NCBI GenBank assembly: GCA_005503055.1
Contig: SCOX01000009.1
Coordinates: 62,001-126,000 of the forward strand
From: Lysobacteraceae bacterium P
Lineage (GTDB): Bacteria; Pseudomonadota; Gammaproteobacteria; Xanthomonadales; Xanthomonadaceae
DNA: 64,000 nucleotides
Direction of reading: 5' to 3'
Within the stretch, counting starts at the first letter, position 1. Each line of letters starts with the position of its first letter. The translations under genes were made by a program, and so were the position numbers. Below are positions 8,315 through 16,093 of this stretch, piece by piece. The notes under the pieces were generated by a model. It ran no database searches and was not told the DNA's origin. It saw only the letters and a program-made list of their open reading frames with translations.

Positions 8315-9611
8315 CCGTCTCGTCCGCGCCGGCCGCCGCTGCGCATTCGGCGGCGCGTCGGCGCAGCAGCGTCTGTTCGCGCGCGTTGCGGGTGAGTCCG
8401 GCGGCGCGCTCGAATTCGACGCGTGCCTCGTCCCAGCGTTCGAGCTTCTTCAGCAGGTCGCCGCGCACCGCCGGCAGCAGGTGGTAGTCCTTCAGCGCCG
8501 GCTCGTCGGTCAGCGCGTCTACCACCGCCAGGCCCGATGCCGGACCGAACAGCATCGACAACGCCACCGCACGGTTGAGTTCGATCACCGGCGAAGGCGT
8601 GAGGCGCGCCAGTGCGCCATACAGGCCGACGATCGCGGCCCAGTCGGTTTCCCCGGCCGTCACCGCACGCGCGTGGCACGCGGCGATGGCCGCCTGCAGC
8701 GTGTACGGCCCGCCCGCCGGCGCACCGCGCGCGAAGCCCAGTTTCTGCGCGCGTTCGAGCGCGCTCAGCCCGCGATGGATCAGCAGCTGGTCCCATCGCG
8801 CGCGGTTCTGCTCAAGCAAAAGTACCGGCTCGCCATGCGCGTCGACGCGGGCGGCGGCGCGCGAGGCCTGGATTTCCATCAGTGCGACCAGCCCATGCAC
8901 GTCCGGTTCGTCCGGCATCAGTTCGGCGAGCATGCGCCCCAGACGCAGCGCGTCGTCGCACAGGGCCGGGCGCAGCCAATCGTCGCCGGCGGTGGCCGCG
9001 TAGCCTTCGTTGAATACCAGGTAGATCACCGCGAGCACGGACGACAGGCGTTCGTTGAGTTCGTCGCCGCGCGGAATCTCGTACGGCACCTGCTTTTCCG
9101 CCAGCGTGCGCTTGGCGCGGACGATGCGCTGGGCGATGGTCGGCTCGGGCACCAGGAACGCGCGCGCGATCTCGTCGGTGGTGAGCCCGCCGAGCAGGCG
9201 CAATGTCAGCGCGACCTGTGCGTGCGTGGGCAGCACAGGATGGCAGGCGGTGAAGACCAGGCGCAGCAGGTCGTCGTTGAACGGGTTGTCGAGTGCGTCG
9301 ATGTGCGCATCGTCGGCGTGCGCCTGTTCGTCCTCGAGCTCGCGCGCGATCTCCTCGTGCTTGCGCTGTTGCAGCTTGCTGCGGCGCAGGCGGTCGATGG
9401 CGCGATGCTTGGCGGTGGCCATCAGCCATGCGCCGGGTTGATCGGGCACGCCGCTGTGCGGCCATTTCTCCAGCGCCGCGACGAGAGCGTCCTGGGCCAG
9501 TTCCTCGGCCAGCCCGACGTCGCGCACCATGCGCGCGAGCGAGGCGATGAGCCGGGCGGATTCGATGCGCCACACGGCATCGATGGTTCGATGTAGGTCG
9601 GTCGCCGTCAT
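8283..9611 (-). CDS. ECF RNA polymerase sigma factor with long C-terminal extension (ECF42-like)
   Basis: 442 residues. Sigma region 2 is at about residues 20-80 (LAEELAQDALVAALEKWP...WLMATAKHRAIDRLRR), region 4 at about 115-165 (LGGLTTDEIARAFLVPEPTIAQRIVRAKRTL), then a roughly 270-residue helical extension (DUF6596/TPR-like). This layout, with DGPF-motif YCII proteins nearby, fits the ECF42 group, where no classical anti-sigma factor is present and the extension controls activity. None is seen here. The ATG at 9611 was chosen because the domain starts right after it; the long upstream open frame has no domain. The 3' end overlaps the convergent DUF1428 gene by 32 bp. Confidence 0.88.
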   Translation of the reverse strand: MTATDLHRTIDAVWRIESARLIASLARMVRDVGLAEELAQDALVAALEKWPHSGVPDQPGAWLMATAKHRAIDRLRRSKLQQRKHEEIARELEDEQAHADDAHIDALDNPFNDDLLRLVFTACHPVLPTHAQVALTLRLLGGLTTDEIARAFLVPEPTIAQRIVRAKRTLAEKQVPYEIPRGDELNERLSSVLAVIYLVFNEGYAATAGDDWLRPALCDDALRLGRMLAELMPDEPDVHGLVALMEIQASRAAARVDAHGEPVLLLEQNRARWDQLLIHRGLSALERAQKLGFARGAPAGGPYTLQAAIAACHARAVTAGETDWAAIVGLYGALARLTPSPVIELNRAVALSMLFGPASGLAVVDALTDEPALKDYHLLPAVRGDLLKKLERWDEARVEFERAAGLTRNAREQTLLRRRAAECAAAAGADETVSRPSSKRSA

Positions 9612-9658
9612 AGGCGGCCGATCAGACCATCGCAGGGCGCGGCGTGCAAGTGAGGATG

Positions 9659-9763
9659 CTCCTCCACCTGCTTGCAGGGGAGGCTGGGAGAGGCGAGACG
9701 CGCAGCGTCGAACTCGCCGCGGTGCTGTCCCCGACCCTCCCCTGCAGGCAGGGGAGGGAGTTT
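9659..9763. repeat. Paired inverted repeat (REPIN-like), second copy
   Basis: Hairpins CTCCTCCACCTGC..GGGGAGG (9659-9683) and CCCTCCCCTGCAGGCAGGGG (9735-9758) face each other and match the design at 6168-6291. It sits between the SRPBCC gene and the sigma gene, and could separate or attenuate their transcripts. Confidence 0.65.
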
Positions 9764-9772
9764 TCGTGCGCT

Positions 9773-10297
9773 TCAGGCTTCCGCAAGCCGCTTCAGGTTC
9801 GCCAGGCCGCGCTCGAAATCGGGTCCGACCATCTTGTCCATGTTGAACACCAGGCTCATCAGCTTGCCGATGTAGGGCTGCGGGCCGTGCATCGCCCACG
9901 TCACGCGCGTGCCGTCGGCTTCGGGCTGGAGCAGGAACTCGGCCGTGTTGTGCGCCGTCATCGGGCGGCTGAAGTCGAGCTTGATGCGCACGCACGACGG
10001 CGTGGATTCGAGGATCTCCATGCGCCCGGCACCGGCTTTCGAATTGCCGTCCCAGGTGTAGACCGCGCCGACGCCCTGCGGCGCACCGGCGATCTCGCGC
10101 TTCATGGCCGGGTCCAGCGCCTCGAACGGCGACCACTCGCGCCAGCGGTGGAAATCATCCAGCTGCGCGAGCACGCGCTGCGGCGGCGCTTTCACCACGA
10201 TGCTGCGTTCGATGCGGAACGTGTCCGGGCGCGTCGCCGCGAACAGCAGCACGGCGACGACCAGCACCAGCACGATCAGTCCGATGATCTTGAACAT
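9773..10297 (-). CDS. Membrane-anchored SRPBCC (START-like) protein
   Basis: 174 residues: one N-terminal membrane helix (about 3-21) and then an SRPBCC/polyketide-cyclase-like domain (FRIERSIVVKAPPQRVLAQLDDFHRWREWSPF...VTWAMHGPQPYIGKLM). The fold binds hydrophobic ligands; the ligand is unknown. It starts 9 nt after the stop of the YCII gene at 10307, so the two are cotranscribed. SRPBCC proteins are frequent companions of YCII and VOC proteins around sigma factors of this type. Confidence 0.85.
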   Translation of the reverse strand: MFKIIGLIVLVLVVAVLLFAATRPDTFRIERSIVVKAPPQRVLAQLDDFHRWREWSPFEALDPAMKREIAGAPQGVGAVYTWDGNSKAGAGRMEILESTPSCVRIKLDFSRPMTAHNTAEFLLQPEADGTRVTWAMHGPQPYIGKLMSLVFNMDKMVGPDFERGLANLKRLAEA

Positions 10298-10306
10298 TCG
10301 ACGTCC

Positions 10307-10732
10307 TCAGTTCTTGTTGGATTGGGTGGATTGCTGCATCTGCTCGAAGCCCGCGGCCGCTTCCTGCACATCGGCGGGGAAGTCGTCGAACTCCTGCACC
10401 TGGCGCACTTCGATCACTTCGTTGTCCGAACCCGGGCAGCGCGAGGCCCAGGCGATGGCTTCCTCACGCGACTTCACCTGGATCATCCAGTAGCCGCCGA
10501 GGACTTCCTTCGCTTCGGCGAACGGGCCGTCGACCACGTGCGGCCTGCCGCCCTCGAAGCTCACGCGCGCGCCCATCGACGGCGGATGCAATCCGTCGAG
10601 CGCGAGCAGCACGCCGGCCTTCTGCAGCGATTCGTTGAATTTCATCATTGCCGCCACGCGGTCGGCGGGCGGCATCGTGCCGGGCTGCGCGGATTCGTAG
10701 CCCTTGGGGATCATCAGCATCATGAAGCGCAT
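10307..10732 (-). CDS. YCII-related (DGPF) protein, first copy
   Basis: 141 residues of the YCII/DGPF family: MRFMMLMIPKGYES at the start and the signature VVDGPFAEAKEVLGGYWMIQV near residue 70. YCII domains are dimeric ferredoxin-like folds; the function of DGPF members is not known. It is the paralogue of the protein at 11772-12200. It is 28 nt downstream of a VOC gene and 9 nt upstream of the SRPBCC gene, all on the same strand. Confidence 0.88.
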   Translation of the reverse strand: MRFMMLMIPKGYESAQPGTMPPADRVAAMMKFNESLQKAGVLLALDGLHPPSMGARVSFEGGRPHVVDGPFAEAKEVLGGYWMIQVKSREEAIAWASRCPGSDNEVIEVRQVQEFDDFPADVQEAAAGFEQMQQSTQSNKN

Positions 10733-10760
10733 GTCGGTTCCTCCGGTTCGATGTGACGGG

Positions 10761-11168
10761 TCAGCCGGCCTGGTCGGGTTCGCCGCTCATGTGCACGAAC
10801 TCCCACTGATGGCCGTCGAGGTCCTCGAACGCGCGCGAATACATGAAGCCGTAGTCCTGGGGATCGCCCGCGCTCTTCGCGCCGGCTTTCAATGCCTTGG
10901 CGTGGATGTCGTCGACCGCTTCGCGGCTGTCGAGCGAAAGGCAGGTGATGGCTTCCAGCGTCGCGTTCGCGTCGGCGACGGGCTTCTTGGTGAACGTTCC
11001 GAAGAACTCGCGCGTGAGCAGCATCACGTAGATCGTGTCGCTGACGACCATGCACGCGCCCTTGTCGTCGGTGAACTTCGGGTTGAAGGTGTAGCCGAGC
11101 GATTCGAAGAAGACCTTCGACTTGGGAAGGTCGCGGCAGGGGAGGTTGAGGAAGATCTGGGTGGACAT
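10761..11168 (-). CDS. VOC-family (glyoxalase-like) protein
   Basis: 135 residues, a vicinal-oxygen-chelate fold (MSTQIFLNLPCRDLPKSKVFFESLGYTFN...GFMYSRAFEDLDGHQWEFVHM). Members range from glyoxalases to antibiotic-binding proteins, and the substrate is not predictable. The closing E of WEFVH is a typical metal ligand position. It lies in the sigma-linked cluster. The 166-bp gap upstream contains a REP pair, so this gene may start a separate transcript or be separated from the next VOC gene by attenuation. Confidence 0.85.
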   Translation of the reverse strand: MSTQIFLNLPCRDLPKSKVFFESLGYTFNPKFTDDKGACMVVSDTIYVMLLTREFFGTFTKKPVADANATLEAITCLSLDSREAVDDIHAKALKAGAKSAGDPQDYGFMYSRAFEDLDGHQWEFVHMSGEPDQAG

Positions 11169-11197
11169 GGATGGTTTCCTGAGTCTGTTTTTGAGAT

Positions 11198-11298
11198 GTC
11201 ATTCCCGCGAAGGCGGGAATCCACGAACCGGACACGATTGCGCATTCCGGAGGGCGTGACGCTCGGACGGCTGGATTCCCGCCTTCGCGGGAATGACG
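11198..11298. repeat. REPIN: two REP hairpins facing each other
   Basis: GTCATTCCCGCGAAGGCGGGAATCCA (11198-11224) and its inverted copy (11270-11298) flank about 45 nt. The stem here is TTCCCGC/GCGGGAA, a third stem type of the same family. Confidence 0.75.
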
Positions 11299-11334
11299 GC
11301 AGCGGTGCGGCGCGACGCGTTGAAGCGAACGGCG

Positions 11335-11748
11335 TCAGCCGTCCTTCTCGCAATTCACCATCCACGCCACACCGAAGCGGTCGATGAACATGCCGTAGCG
11401 CGCGGCCCAGAAGGTCTGGCCGAGCGGCATGATGATCTGGCCGCCTTCGGACAGCGCGTTGTAAACGCGCTCGGCCTCGGCGATGGAGTCGACGTTGATC
11501 GCGATCGACACGCCCTTGATGCCCTCGAACGGGTGCTGGGGAACGGAGTCCGAACCCATGATCGCCGCGTCGCCCACGACCAGCCGCGCGTGCATGATGC
11601 GATCGCGGTGCGATTCGGGAACGTGGTCGCACGCCGGCGTGTCGCCGAAACGCATGAGCGTTTCCAGCGTGCCGCCCAGTGCTTGCTGGTAGAAACGGAA
11701 GGCGGCTTCGCACTGGTCGTCGAAGCTGAGGTAGGCATTGAGTTGCAT
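11335..11748 (-). CDS. PhnB-like VOC-family protein
   Basis: 137 residues, PhnB/DUF1338-type VOC fold (MQLNAYLSFDDQCEAAFRFYQQALGG...IMHARLVVGDAAIMGSD...WAARYGMFIDRFGVAWMVNCE). This group resembles demethylubiquinone methyltransferase-like 3-dmu-9_3-mt proteins but has no proven activity. It starts 24 nt after the stop of the YCII gene at 11772, so it is cotranscribed from the candidate ECF-type promoter at 12277-12251. Confidence 0.87.
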   Translation of the reverse strand: MQLNAYLSFDDQCEAAFRFYQQALGGTLETLMRFGDTPACDHVPESHRDRIMHARLVVGDAAIMGSDSVPQHPFEGIKGVSIAINVDSIAEAERVYNALSEGGQIIMPLGQTFWAARYGMFIDRFGVAWMVNCEKDG

Positions 11749-11771
11749 GGTGGCGTTCCTTGTCGGCGTGG

Positions 11772-12200
11772 TTACTGCGCGCGTTCCTGCAACTGCGCGC
11801 GGATGCGTTCGTGCTGCGCCTGCAGTTCCGGCGAAAGGTCGCCGCCGCAGGCGCCGTCCTCGTAGACCTGGCGGATCTCGATCTGGCTCTGGCCGCCGCC
11901 GGGATTCGGGCAGCGCTTGACCCATTCGATCGCCTCCTGCAGCGAGGCGGTGCGGAACAGCCAGTAGCCGGCGATGAGTTCCTTGGTCTCGGCGAAGGGG
12001 CCGTCGATGACGCTGCGGCGGTCGCCGTCGAAGCGTACGCGCGCGCCCTTCGCGCTGGCGTAAAGGCCCTGGCCGTCCAGCATCACGCCGGCCTTGGCCA
12101 GTTCCTCGTTGTAGCGGCCCATTTGCGCCAGCATCTCTTCGTCCGGCATCGCGCCGGATTCGCTTTCGGGCGTGGCATGTACGATCACCATGAACTTCAT
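11772..12200 (-). CDS. YCII-related (DGPF) protein, second copy
   Basis: 142 residues with the signature SVIDGPFAETKELIAGYWLFR near residue 65. The start at 12200 (MKFMVIVHATPES) was preferred over an in-frame start at 12278 because MKFMV aligns with the paralogue at 10732 and a GGAGAG ribosome binding site precedes it. It is the first gene of the presumed five-gene run YCII-VOC-VOC-YCII-SRPBCC. About 50 nt upstream lies a TGTCGA-N17-CGTC element identical in layout to that before yceI. Confidence 0.88.
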   Translation of the reverse strand: MKFMVIVHATPESESGAMPDEEMLAQMGRYNEELAKAGVMLDGQGLYASAKGARVRFDGDRRSVIDGPFAETKELIAGYWLFRTASLQEAIEWVKRCPNPGGGQSQIEIRQVYEDGACGGDLSPELQAQHERIRAQLQERAQ

Positions 12201-12250
12201 CGTCGTCTCTCCGGTGGTGCCGCGGGCCCATCCCGCGCTCTTGTGGGAAC

Positions 12251-12277
12251 GACGAACCACGACGGGCCGAATCGACA
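12251..12277 (-). promoter_or_regulatory. Candidate ECF-sigma promoter of the YCII/VOC operon
   Basis: Read on the minus strand: TGTCGA (12277-12272), 17 nt, CGTC (12254-12251), then GTTCCC. Spacing, boxes and immediate flanks match the site at 7185-7211, and the distance to the start codon (about 50 nt) is the same. Confidence 0.6.
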
Positions 12278-12311
12278 TGCCCTTCGAAAAACTTTCCGAC
12301 CGGCGGTCGGC

Positions 12312-13196
12312 TCAGCCGCGGGCGCTGTCCAGCAGCCAGTCCACGAAGGCCTGTGCGGACGGGCGCAGGCGCCGGTGCGCGGGATAGACGATGTAGTAGC
12401 CCCAGCGGGCGGGCAGGGCCGGCACGGGCAGGCCCTGCAACTGGCCGCGCTCCAGGTAGGGCGCGGCGATGCGTGAGCGCGCCAGCGCGATGCCCAGGCC
12501 GGCGACCGCGGCCTGCATCGCGTCGGTGGTGTCGCTGAAGGTGTAGCGCTCCTCGAACTTGGCCCCGTGCACGTGCGCGGCGCGGAACCAGTCGTGCCAG
12601 CCCTGGCGGGCGTGGTCGGCGATGAGCGGATGGCGGGCGATGTCGGCGGCGGTGTCGATGCGCTCGCGCCGCGCGTACTCGGGCGAGACGACCGGGAACA
12701 GCGACTCGTCCATGAGGAAATGCGAGGTCAGCCCGGGCCAGTGCCCCGGGCCATGGCGGATGCCCAGGTCGGGGCCGCCTTCGTCGAATCGGGTGAGGGC
12801 GATCTCGGTATCCACATTGAGCCGGATGCCCGGATGCGCCTCGACGAAGGCGGGCAGGCGCGGCAGCAGCCAGGTGTACATCAGCGAGTGCAGGGTGGTG
12901 AGGCGCACGCGGCCCTCGTCGTCGCGTGCGCCGCGCAGGCTGCGCAGCACGCCGTCCACGTCGGCCAGCGCGGTGCCGGCGGCGTCGGCCAGCTGGCGGC
13001 CCTCCAGCGTCAGCGACACGCCGCGCGCGTGGCGCTGGAACAGGGCCACGCCCAGGCGCGACTCCAGCTTGCGCACGTGGTGGCTGACCGCGCTGGCGGT
13101 CAGATGCAGCTCTTCGGCCGCGTGGGCGAAGTTCTGGTGGCGGGCCGCCGATTCGAATGCCGTCAAAGCCGGGAGCCAGTCCGCGCGAAGGGCCAT
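12312..13196 (-). CDS. LysR-family transcriptional regulator
   Basis: 294 residues. N-terminal winged helix (about 5-65, NFAHAAEELHLTASAVSHHVRKLESRLG), then a periplasmic-binding-protein-like effector domain (about 90-290). The GcvA-like style (LFQRHARGVSLT, DLGIRHGPGHWPGL, ISP-type VSPEYARRE) is that of LysR proteins of the GcvA/AmpR group. The start at 13196 was chosen over one at 13289, which would add 31 non-domain residues and swallow the operator region. It is divergent from the cupin gene, its likely target. Confidence 0.9.
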   Translation of the reverse strand: MALRADWLPALTAFESAARHQNFAHAAEELHLTASAVSHHVRKLESRLGVALFQRHARGVSLTLEGRQLADAAGTALADVDGVLRSLRGARDDEGRVRLTTLHSLMYTWLLPRLPAFVEAHPGIRLNVDTEIALTRFDEGGPDLGIRHGPGHWPGLTSHFLMDESLFPVVSPEYARRERIDTAADIARHPLIADHARQGWHDWFRAAHVHGAKFEERYTFSDTTDAMQAAVAGLGIALARSRIAAPYLERGQLQGLPVPALPARWGYYIVYPAHRRLRPSAQAFVDWLLDSARG

Positions 13197-13205
13197 GCGA
13201 GCCTC

Positions 13206-13293
13206 AAATATGGTTTGTGTCTGGCCTTGAAAGTATGCGCTTGCAAGGCTCCGTGCCGGAACCACAATAGACGTCCTGGCAAAAGCCATATTT
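13206..13293. promoter_or_regulatory. Operator-like symmetric elements between the LysR and cupin genes
   Basis: A 9-6-9 inverted repeat lies at 13225-13248: CCTTGAAAG, six bases, CTTGCAAGG (8 of 9 positions paired), which fits the T-N11-A LysR box. Outside it AAATATGG (13206-13213) and CCATATTT (13286-13293) form a second perfect, widely spaced symmetry. The position between divergent genes is standard for LysR autoregulation and target activation. Confidence 0.45.
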
Positions 13294-13340
13294 CTTGATA
13301 GCCGCCGCGCCCCCCCGGCGCGGCGTCATGGGAGCCAAGC

Positions 13341-13754
13341 ATGGGCCGTCCTTTCGCCATCGAACCCGACACCCGCGACCGCGCCGCGATGCAGGCCTGG
13401 AACGTCGACTCCGTCCCCGCCGTGCAGGTCGGCGCGGGCTGCACGCGTCGCGACCTGCCCGCCGGTCCCGGCCTGCGCGTGTGGGTGGTCGACATGGCGC
13501 CCGGCGCGCAGTGGCCGGTACTCAACCACCATGAGACGGGCGAGTCGTATTACGTCATCAGCGGCGAGATCATCGAAGGCGACGCGCGTTTCGGCGCCGG
13601 CACCTACGTCTGCTTCGCGCCCGACAGCCGCCATCGCCCGCACACCGAAACCGGCGTGCGCCTGATCGGCATGAACCTGGCCGACGCCGCGTTCCTCGCG
13701 GCGGGCGGCAGCGTCGAATCGATCACGCACTGCTACCACCCCACGCAGGGTTGA
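13341..13754 (+). CDS. Cupin-domain protein
   Basis: 137 residues with a single cupin barrel (about 40-115: RVWVVDMAPGAQWPVLNHHETGESYYVISGEIIEGDARFGAGTYVCF). The HH...E and later H residues are plausible metal ligands, as in ChrR-like and other small cupins. The reaction is unknown. A GGGAG ribosome binding site precedes the ATG. It is divergent from the LysR regulator and followed 41 nt later by an EamA permease, so it is probably a regulated cupin/permease unit. Confidence 0.82.
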   Translation: MGRPFAIEPDTRDRAAMQAWNVDSVPAVQVGAGCTRRDLPAGPGLRVWVVDMAPGAQWPVLNHHETGESYYVISGEIIEGDARFGAGTYVCFAPDSRHRPHTETGVRLIGMNLADAAFLAAGGSVESITHCYHPTQG

Positions 13755-13795
13755 CCGCGTTCCTTCCCCATTCGCTCCTCCCCACGAGGTCTTCG

Positions 13796-14695
13796 ATGAA
13801 CACCGTTGCTTCCGCTTCCGGACTGCCCGACACGCGCGAACGCGGCTGGCTGACGCCGCTCGAACTGGCGCTGCTGGGCGCGATCTGGGGCGCCTCGTTC
13901 CTCTTCATGCGCGTGGCCGCGCGCGACTTCGGCGCGATAGCGCTGGTCGAAGTGCGCCTGGGGCTGGGTTCGCTGGTGCTGCTGCCGTTCCTGTGGCGCG
14001 CGCGGGCGCAATTCCCGCTGAAGCTGTGGCCGAAGCTGGCGATCATCGGCGCGATCAATTCGGCCTTGCCGTTCATGCTGTTCGCCTGGGCCGCGCAGCG
14101 TGCTCCGGCGGGCATCGGCGCGATCGCCAATGCGATGACCGTGCTGTTCACCGCGCTGGTGGGCTTTTTGTTCTTCCACGAGAAGATCGGCGCGCGCCGC
14201 GCGATCGCACTGGTCGCCGGTTTCGTCGGCGTGGTGGTGCTGGCCAGCGACAAGACCGCCGGCGGCGAGCAGGTCGGCTGGGCGGTGGCCGCGGGTGCGA
14301 CGGCGTCGTTCCTCTACGGCATCGGCATCAACCTGGTGCGCCGGCACCTGACCGGATTGCCGCCGGCCGCGGTGGCTTCGGCGACCCTGGGCACTGCGGC
14401 GCTGCTGACGCTGCCGTTCGCGATCGCGAACTGGCCGACGCATTCGATCCCGATGAAGTCCTGGTTCTCCGCGACGCTGCTGGGCGTGGTGTGCACCGGA
14501 CTGGCGTTCGTCATGTACTACCGGCTGATCGCGCGCATCGGCGCGAGCCGCGCGTCCACCGTGACGTACCTGATCCCGGTGTTCGGCGTCGCCTGGGCGT
14601 GGATGCTGCTCGACGAGCCGCTGACGCTGAAGATGGGCATCGCCGGCGCGATGATCCTGGGCAGCGTCGCGTTGAGCCAGCGCACGGCGAAGTGA
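13796..14695 (+). CDS. EamA/DMT-family permease
   Basis: 299 residues with two EamA repeats and about ten membrane segments (LALLGAIWGASFLFMRVAARDFG at the start; SRASTVTYLIPVFGVAWAWMLLDEPL near the end). The internal ATG at 13796 was chosen because it follows the cupin stop by 41 nt and gives a normal N-terminus. Such permeases export metabolites or amino-acid derivatives; the substrate is unknown. It is likely cotranscribed with the cupin gene under the LysR regulator. Confidence 0.85.
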   Translation: MNTVASASGLPDTRERGWLTPLELALLGAIWGASFLFMRVAARDFGAIALVEVRLGLGSLVLLPFLWRARAQFPLKLWPKLAIIGAINSALPFMLFAWAAQRAPAGIGAIANAMTVLFTALVGFLFFHEKIGARRAIALVAGFVGVVVLASDKTAGGEQVGWAVAAGATASFLYGIGINLVRRHLTGLPPAAVASATLGTAALLTLPFAIANWPTHSIPMKSWFSATLLGVVCTGLAFVMYYRLIARIGASRASTVTYLIPVFGVAWAWMLLDEPLTLKMGIAGAMILGSVALSQRTAK

Positions 14696-14723
14696 CGGGC
14701 CGGGGTCGTTCGCGTAGCACCAC

Positions 14724-14834
14724 CCGCCACCGTTCTTCCTGAGCGTAGCGAAGCGAAGTCGAAGGGCGGACGGGTCGTCCCGTCCATCCTTCGACTTCGG
14801 CGCTTCGCGCCTACGCTCAGGACGAACGGTGGCG
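14724..14834. repeat. Large imperfect inverted repeat, CGTTCNTCCTGAGCGTAG type
   Basis: Left arm (14724-14766: CCGCCACCGTTCTTCCTGAG...AAGTCGAAGG) and right arm (14788-14834: CCTTCGACTTCGG...CTCAGGACGAACGGTGGCGG) can fold into a hairpin of about 110 nt. A related copy is at 35517-35630. It lies after the permease stop and may end its transcript. Confidence 0.7.
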
Positions 14835-14918
14835 GGATTGTCGTAATCGGGCTGGACGCTGCGAGCGTCCTGGTCCGGTCGAAACCATGCGCAATTCTTC
14901 CTGCATCAGGACCAGCAC

Positions 14919-15821
14919 ATGACCGAAAAACGCGTCGTCTTCGACTTCGACTTCCAGTTCACCAACGGCGGTGGCATCCAGGGCCAGGATTTCCGCCTCG
15001 ACATCGAGGGCGACGACATCGACGACGCCGCGCTCGTCGACTACATCGTGCGCGACCTGCGCCTGCTGATGGTCGGTCCGGCGCGCATCCTCAACAAGAA
15101 GATCATCGTCGAGGCGCACAAGCGCAAGGCGAAGCAGGACGGTGGCCGTCGCGTGTATGTCGAGCTCAGTCACGACATCGAAGACGGCATGGTGACGTAT
15201 CCGGGCCTGCCGGCGGCGCGCATCTGCGATTACCTCAGCCGCGAGCGTTCGCGCGAGATCTACGAAGAAGGCACGCAGTTCCAGATCGCCAGGATCGAGA
15301 TCGTCGCCAACACCGGCACGTACCTGGATTGCCCGTCGCATCGCTACGAAGACGGCAAGGACCTGTCGCAGATCGGACCGGAGGCGTTCTGCGACCTCGA
15401 CGCGCTGGTGATCCGCGCCGATCACCGCCAGGTGCGCGCGATCGACGCCTCGTGGTTCCAGGACCGCGAACTGCGCGGCCGCGCGGTGCTGGTGCACACC
15501 GGCTGGGATGCGTACTGGCGCGAGGAGGCCTACGCCGTGGGGCACCCGTTCCTCACGCGCGACGCCGCCGAATACCTGCGCGATTGCGGGGTGAAACTGG
15601 TCGGCATCGATTCGATGAACATCGACGACACGGGCCACGACGGCGCGAGCGGCAAGGCGCGGCCGGTGCATTCGGTGCTGCTGGGCGCCGAGATCCTGAT
15701 CGTCGAACACCTGTGCAATCTTGCTGCGTTGCCGGACGAGGGATTCGAATTCAGCGCCATGCCGCCGAAGGTACGCGGCGCCGGAACGTTCCCGGTTCGG
15801 GCGATGGCGCGGTTGCGGTAG
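14919..15821 (+). CDS. Cyclase/KynB-like family protein with N-terminal extension and altered metal motif
   Basis: 300 residues. A roughly 75-residue N-terminal module (MTEKRVVFDFDFQFTNGGGI...) precedes a cyclase-family domain (about 78-300: YVELSHDIEDGMVTYPGLP...LVGIDSMNIDD...VEHLCNLAALP). The family signature HxGTHxDxPxH reads NTGTYLDCPSH here (near residue 127), so two metal-ligand histidines are Asn and Tyr while Asp and the last His remain. Standard members are metal-dependent hydrolases such as arylformamidase. This one either uses a different metal site or has another role. It has no operon partner. Confidence 0.75.
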   Translation: MTEKRVVFDFDFQFTNGGGIQGQDFRLDIEGDDIDDAALVDYIVRDLRLLMVGPARILNKKIIVEAHKRKAKQDGGRRVYVELSHDIEDGMVTYPGLPAARICDYLSRERSREIYEEGTQFQIARIEIVANTGTYLDCPSHRYEDGKDLSQIGPEAFCDLDALVIRADHRQVRAIDASWFQDRELRGRAVLVHTGWDAYWREEAYAVGHPFLTRDAAEYLRDCGVKLVGIDSMNIDDTGHDGASGKARPVHSVLLGAEILIVEHLCNLAALPDEGFEFSAMPPKVRGAGTFPVRAMARLR

Positions 15822-15847
15822 GGGCTGTCGCGCGCTCCGACCTGTCT

Positions 15848-16030
15848 CGTCATTCCAGCGAAAGCTGGAATCCATCTGGCTCGTCGCTTTTCCCTGGAAA
15901 CCGTGTTCCGCTCGACAGCCACGGCAAAATGGATTCCAGCTTTCGCTGGAATCACGGTGACCGGACGGTGATTGCGAGGGGACTGCCCTCGCGCCATCAG
16001 CCTGGATCCCGGCCTTCGCCGGGATGACGA
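15848..16030. repeat. REPIN plus an extra REP hairpin
   Basis: Facing hairpins at 15848-15878 (ATTCCAGCGAAAGCTGGAAT) and 15927-15960 (its inverse), then an inverted CCCGGC-type copy at 15999-16030. They fill the gap between two convergent genes. Confidence 0.75.
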
Positions 16031-16093
16031 ACCCTGGCCGCGATGGGCAGGCGCGGAGGCGCCGCTTCCCACGCGCGCGCGGTGATCGGCAAC

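Noticed and set aside
8481-9596. 371-residue plus-strand frame opposite the sigma factor
   Set aside because: Antisense shadow; the sigma protein has intact region 2 and region 4.
9612-10136. N-terminal extension of the sigma gene in the same frame up to 10136
   Set aside because: It would run through the REPIN at 9659-9763 and overlap the SRPBCC gene; sigma domains begin right after the ATG at 9611.
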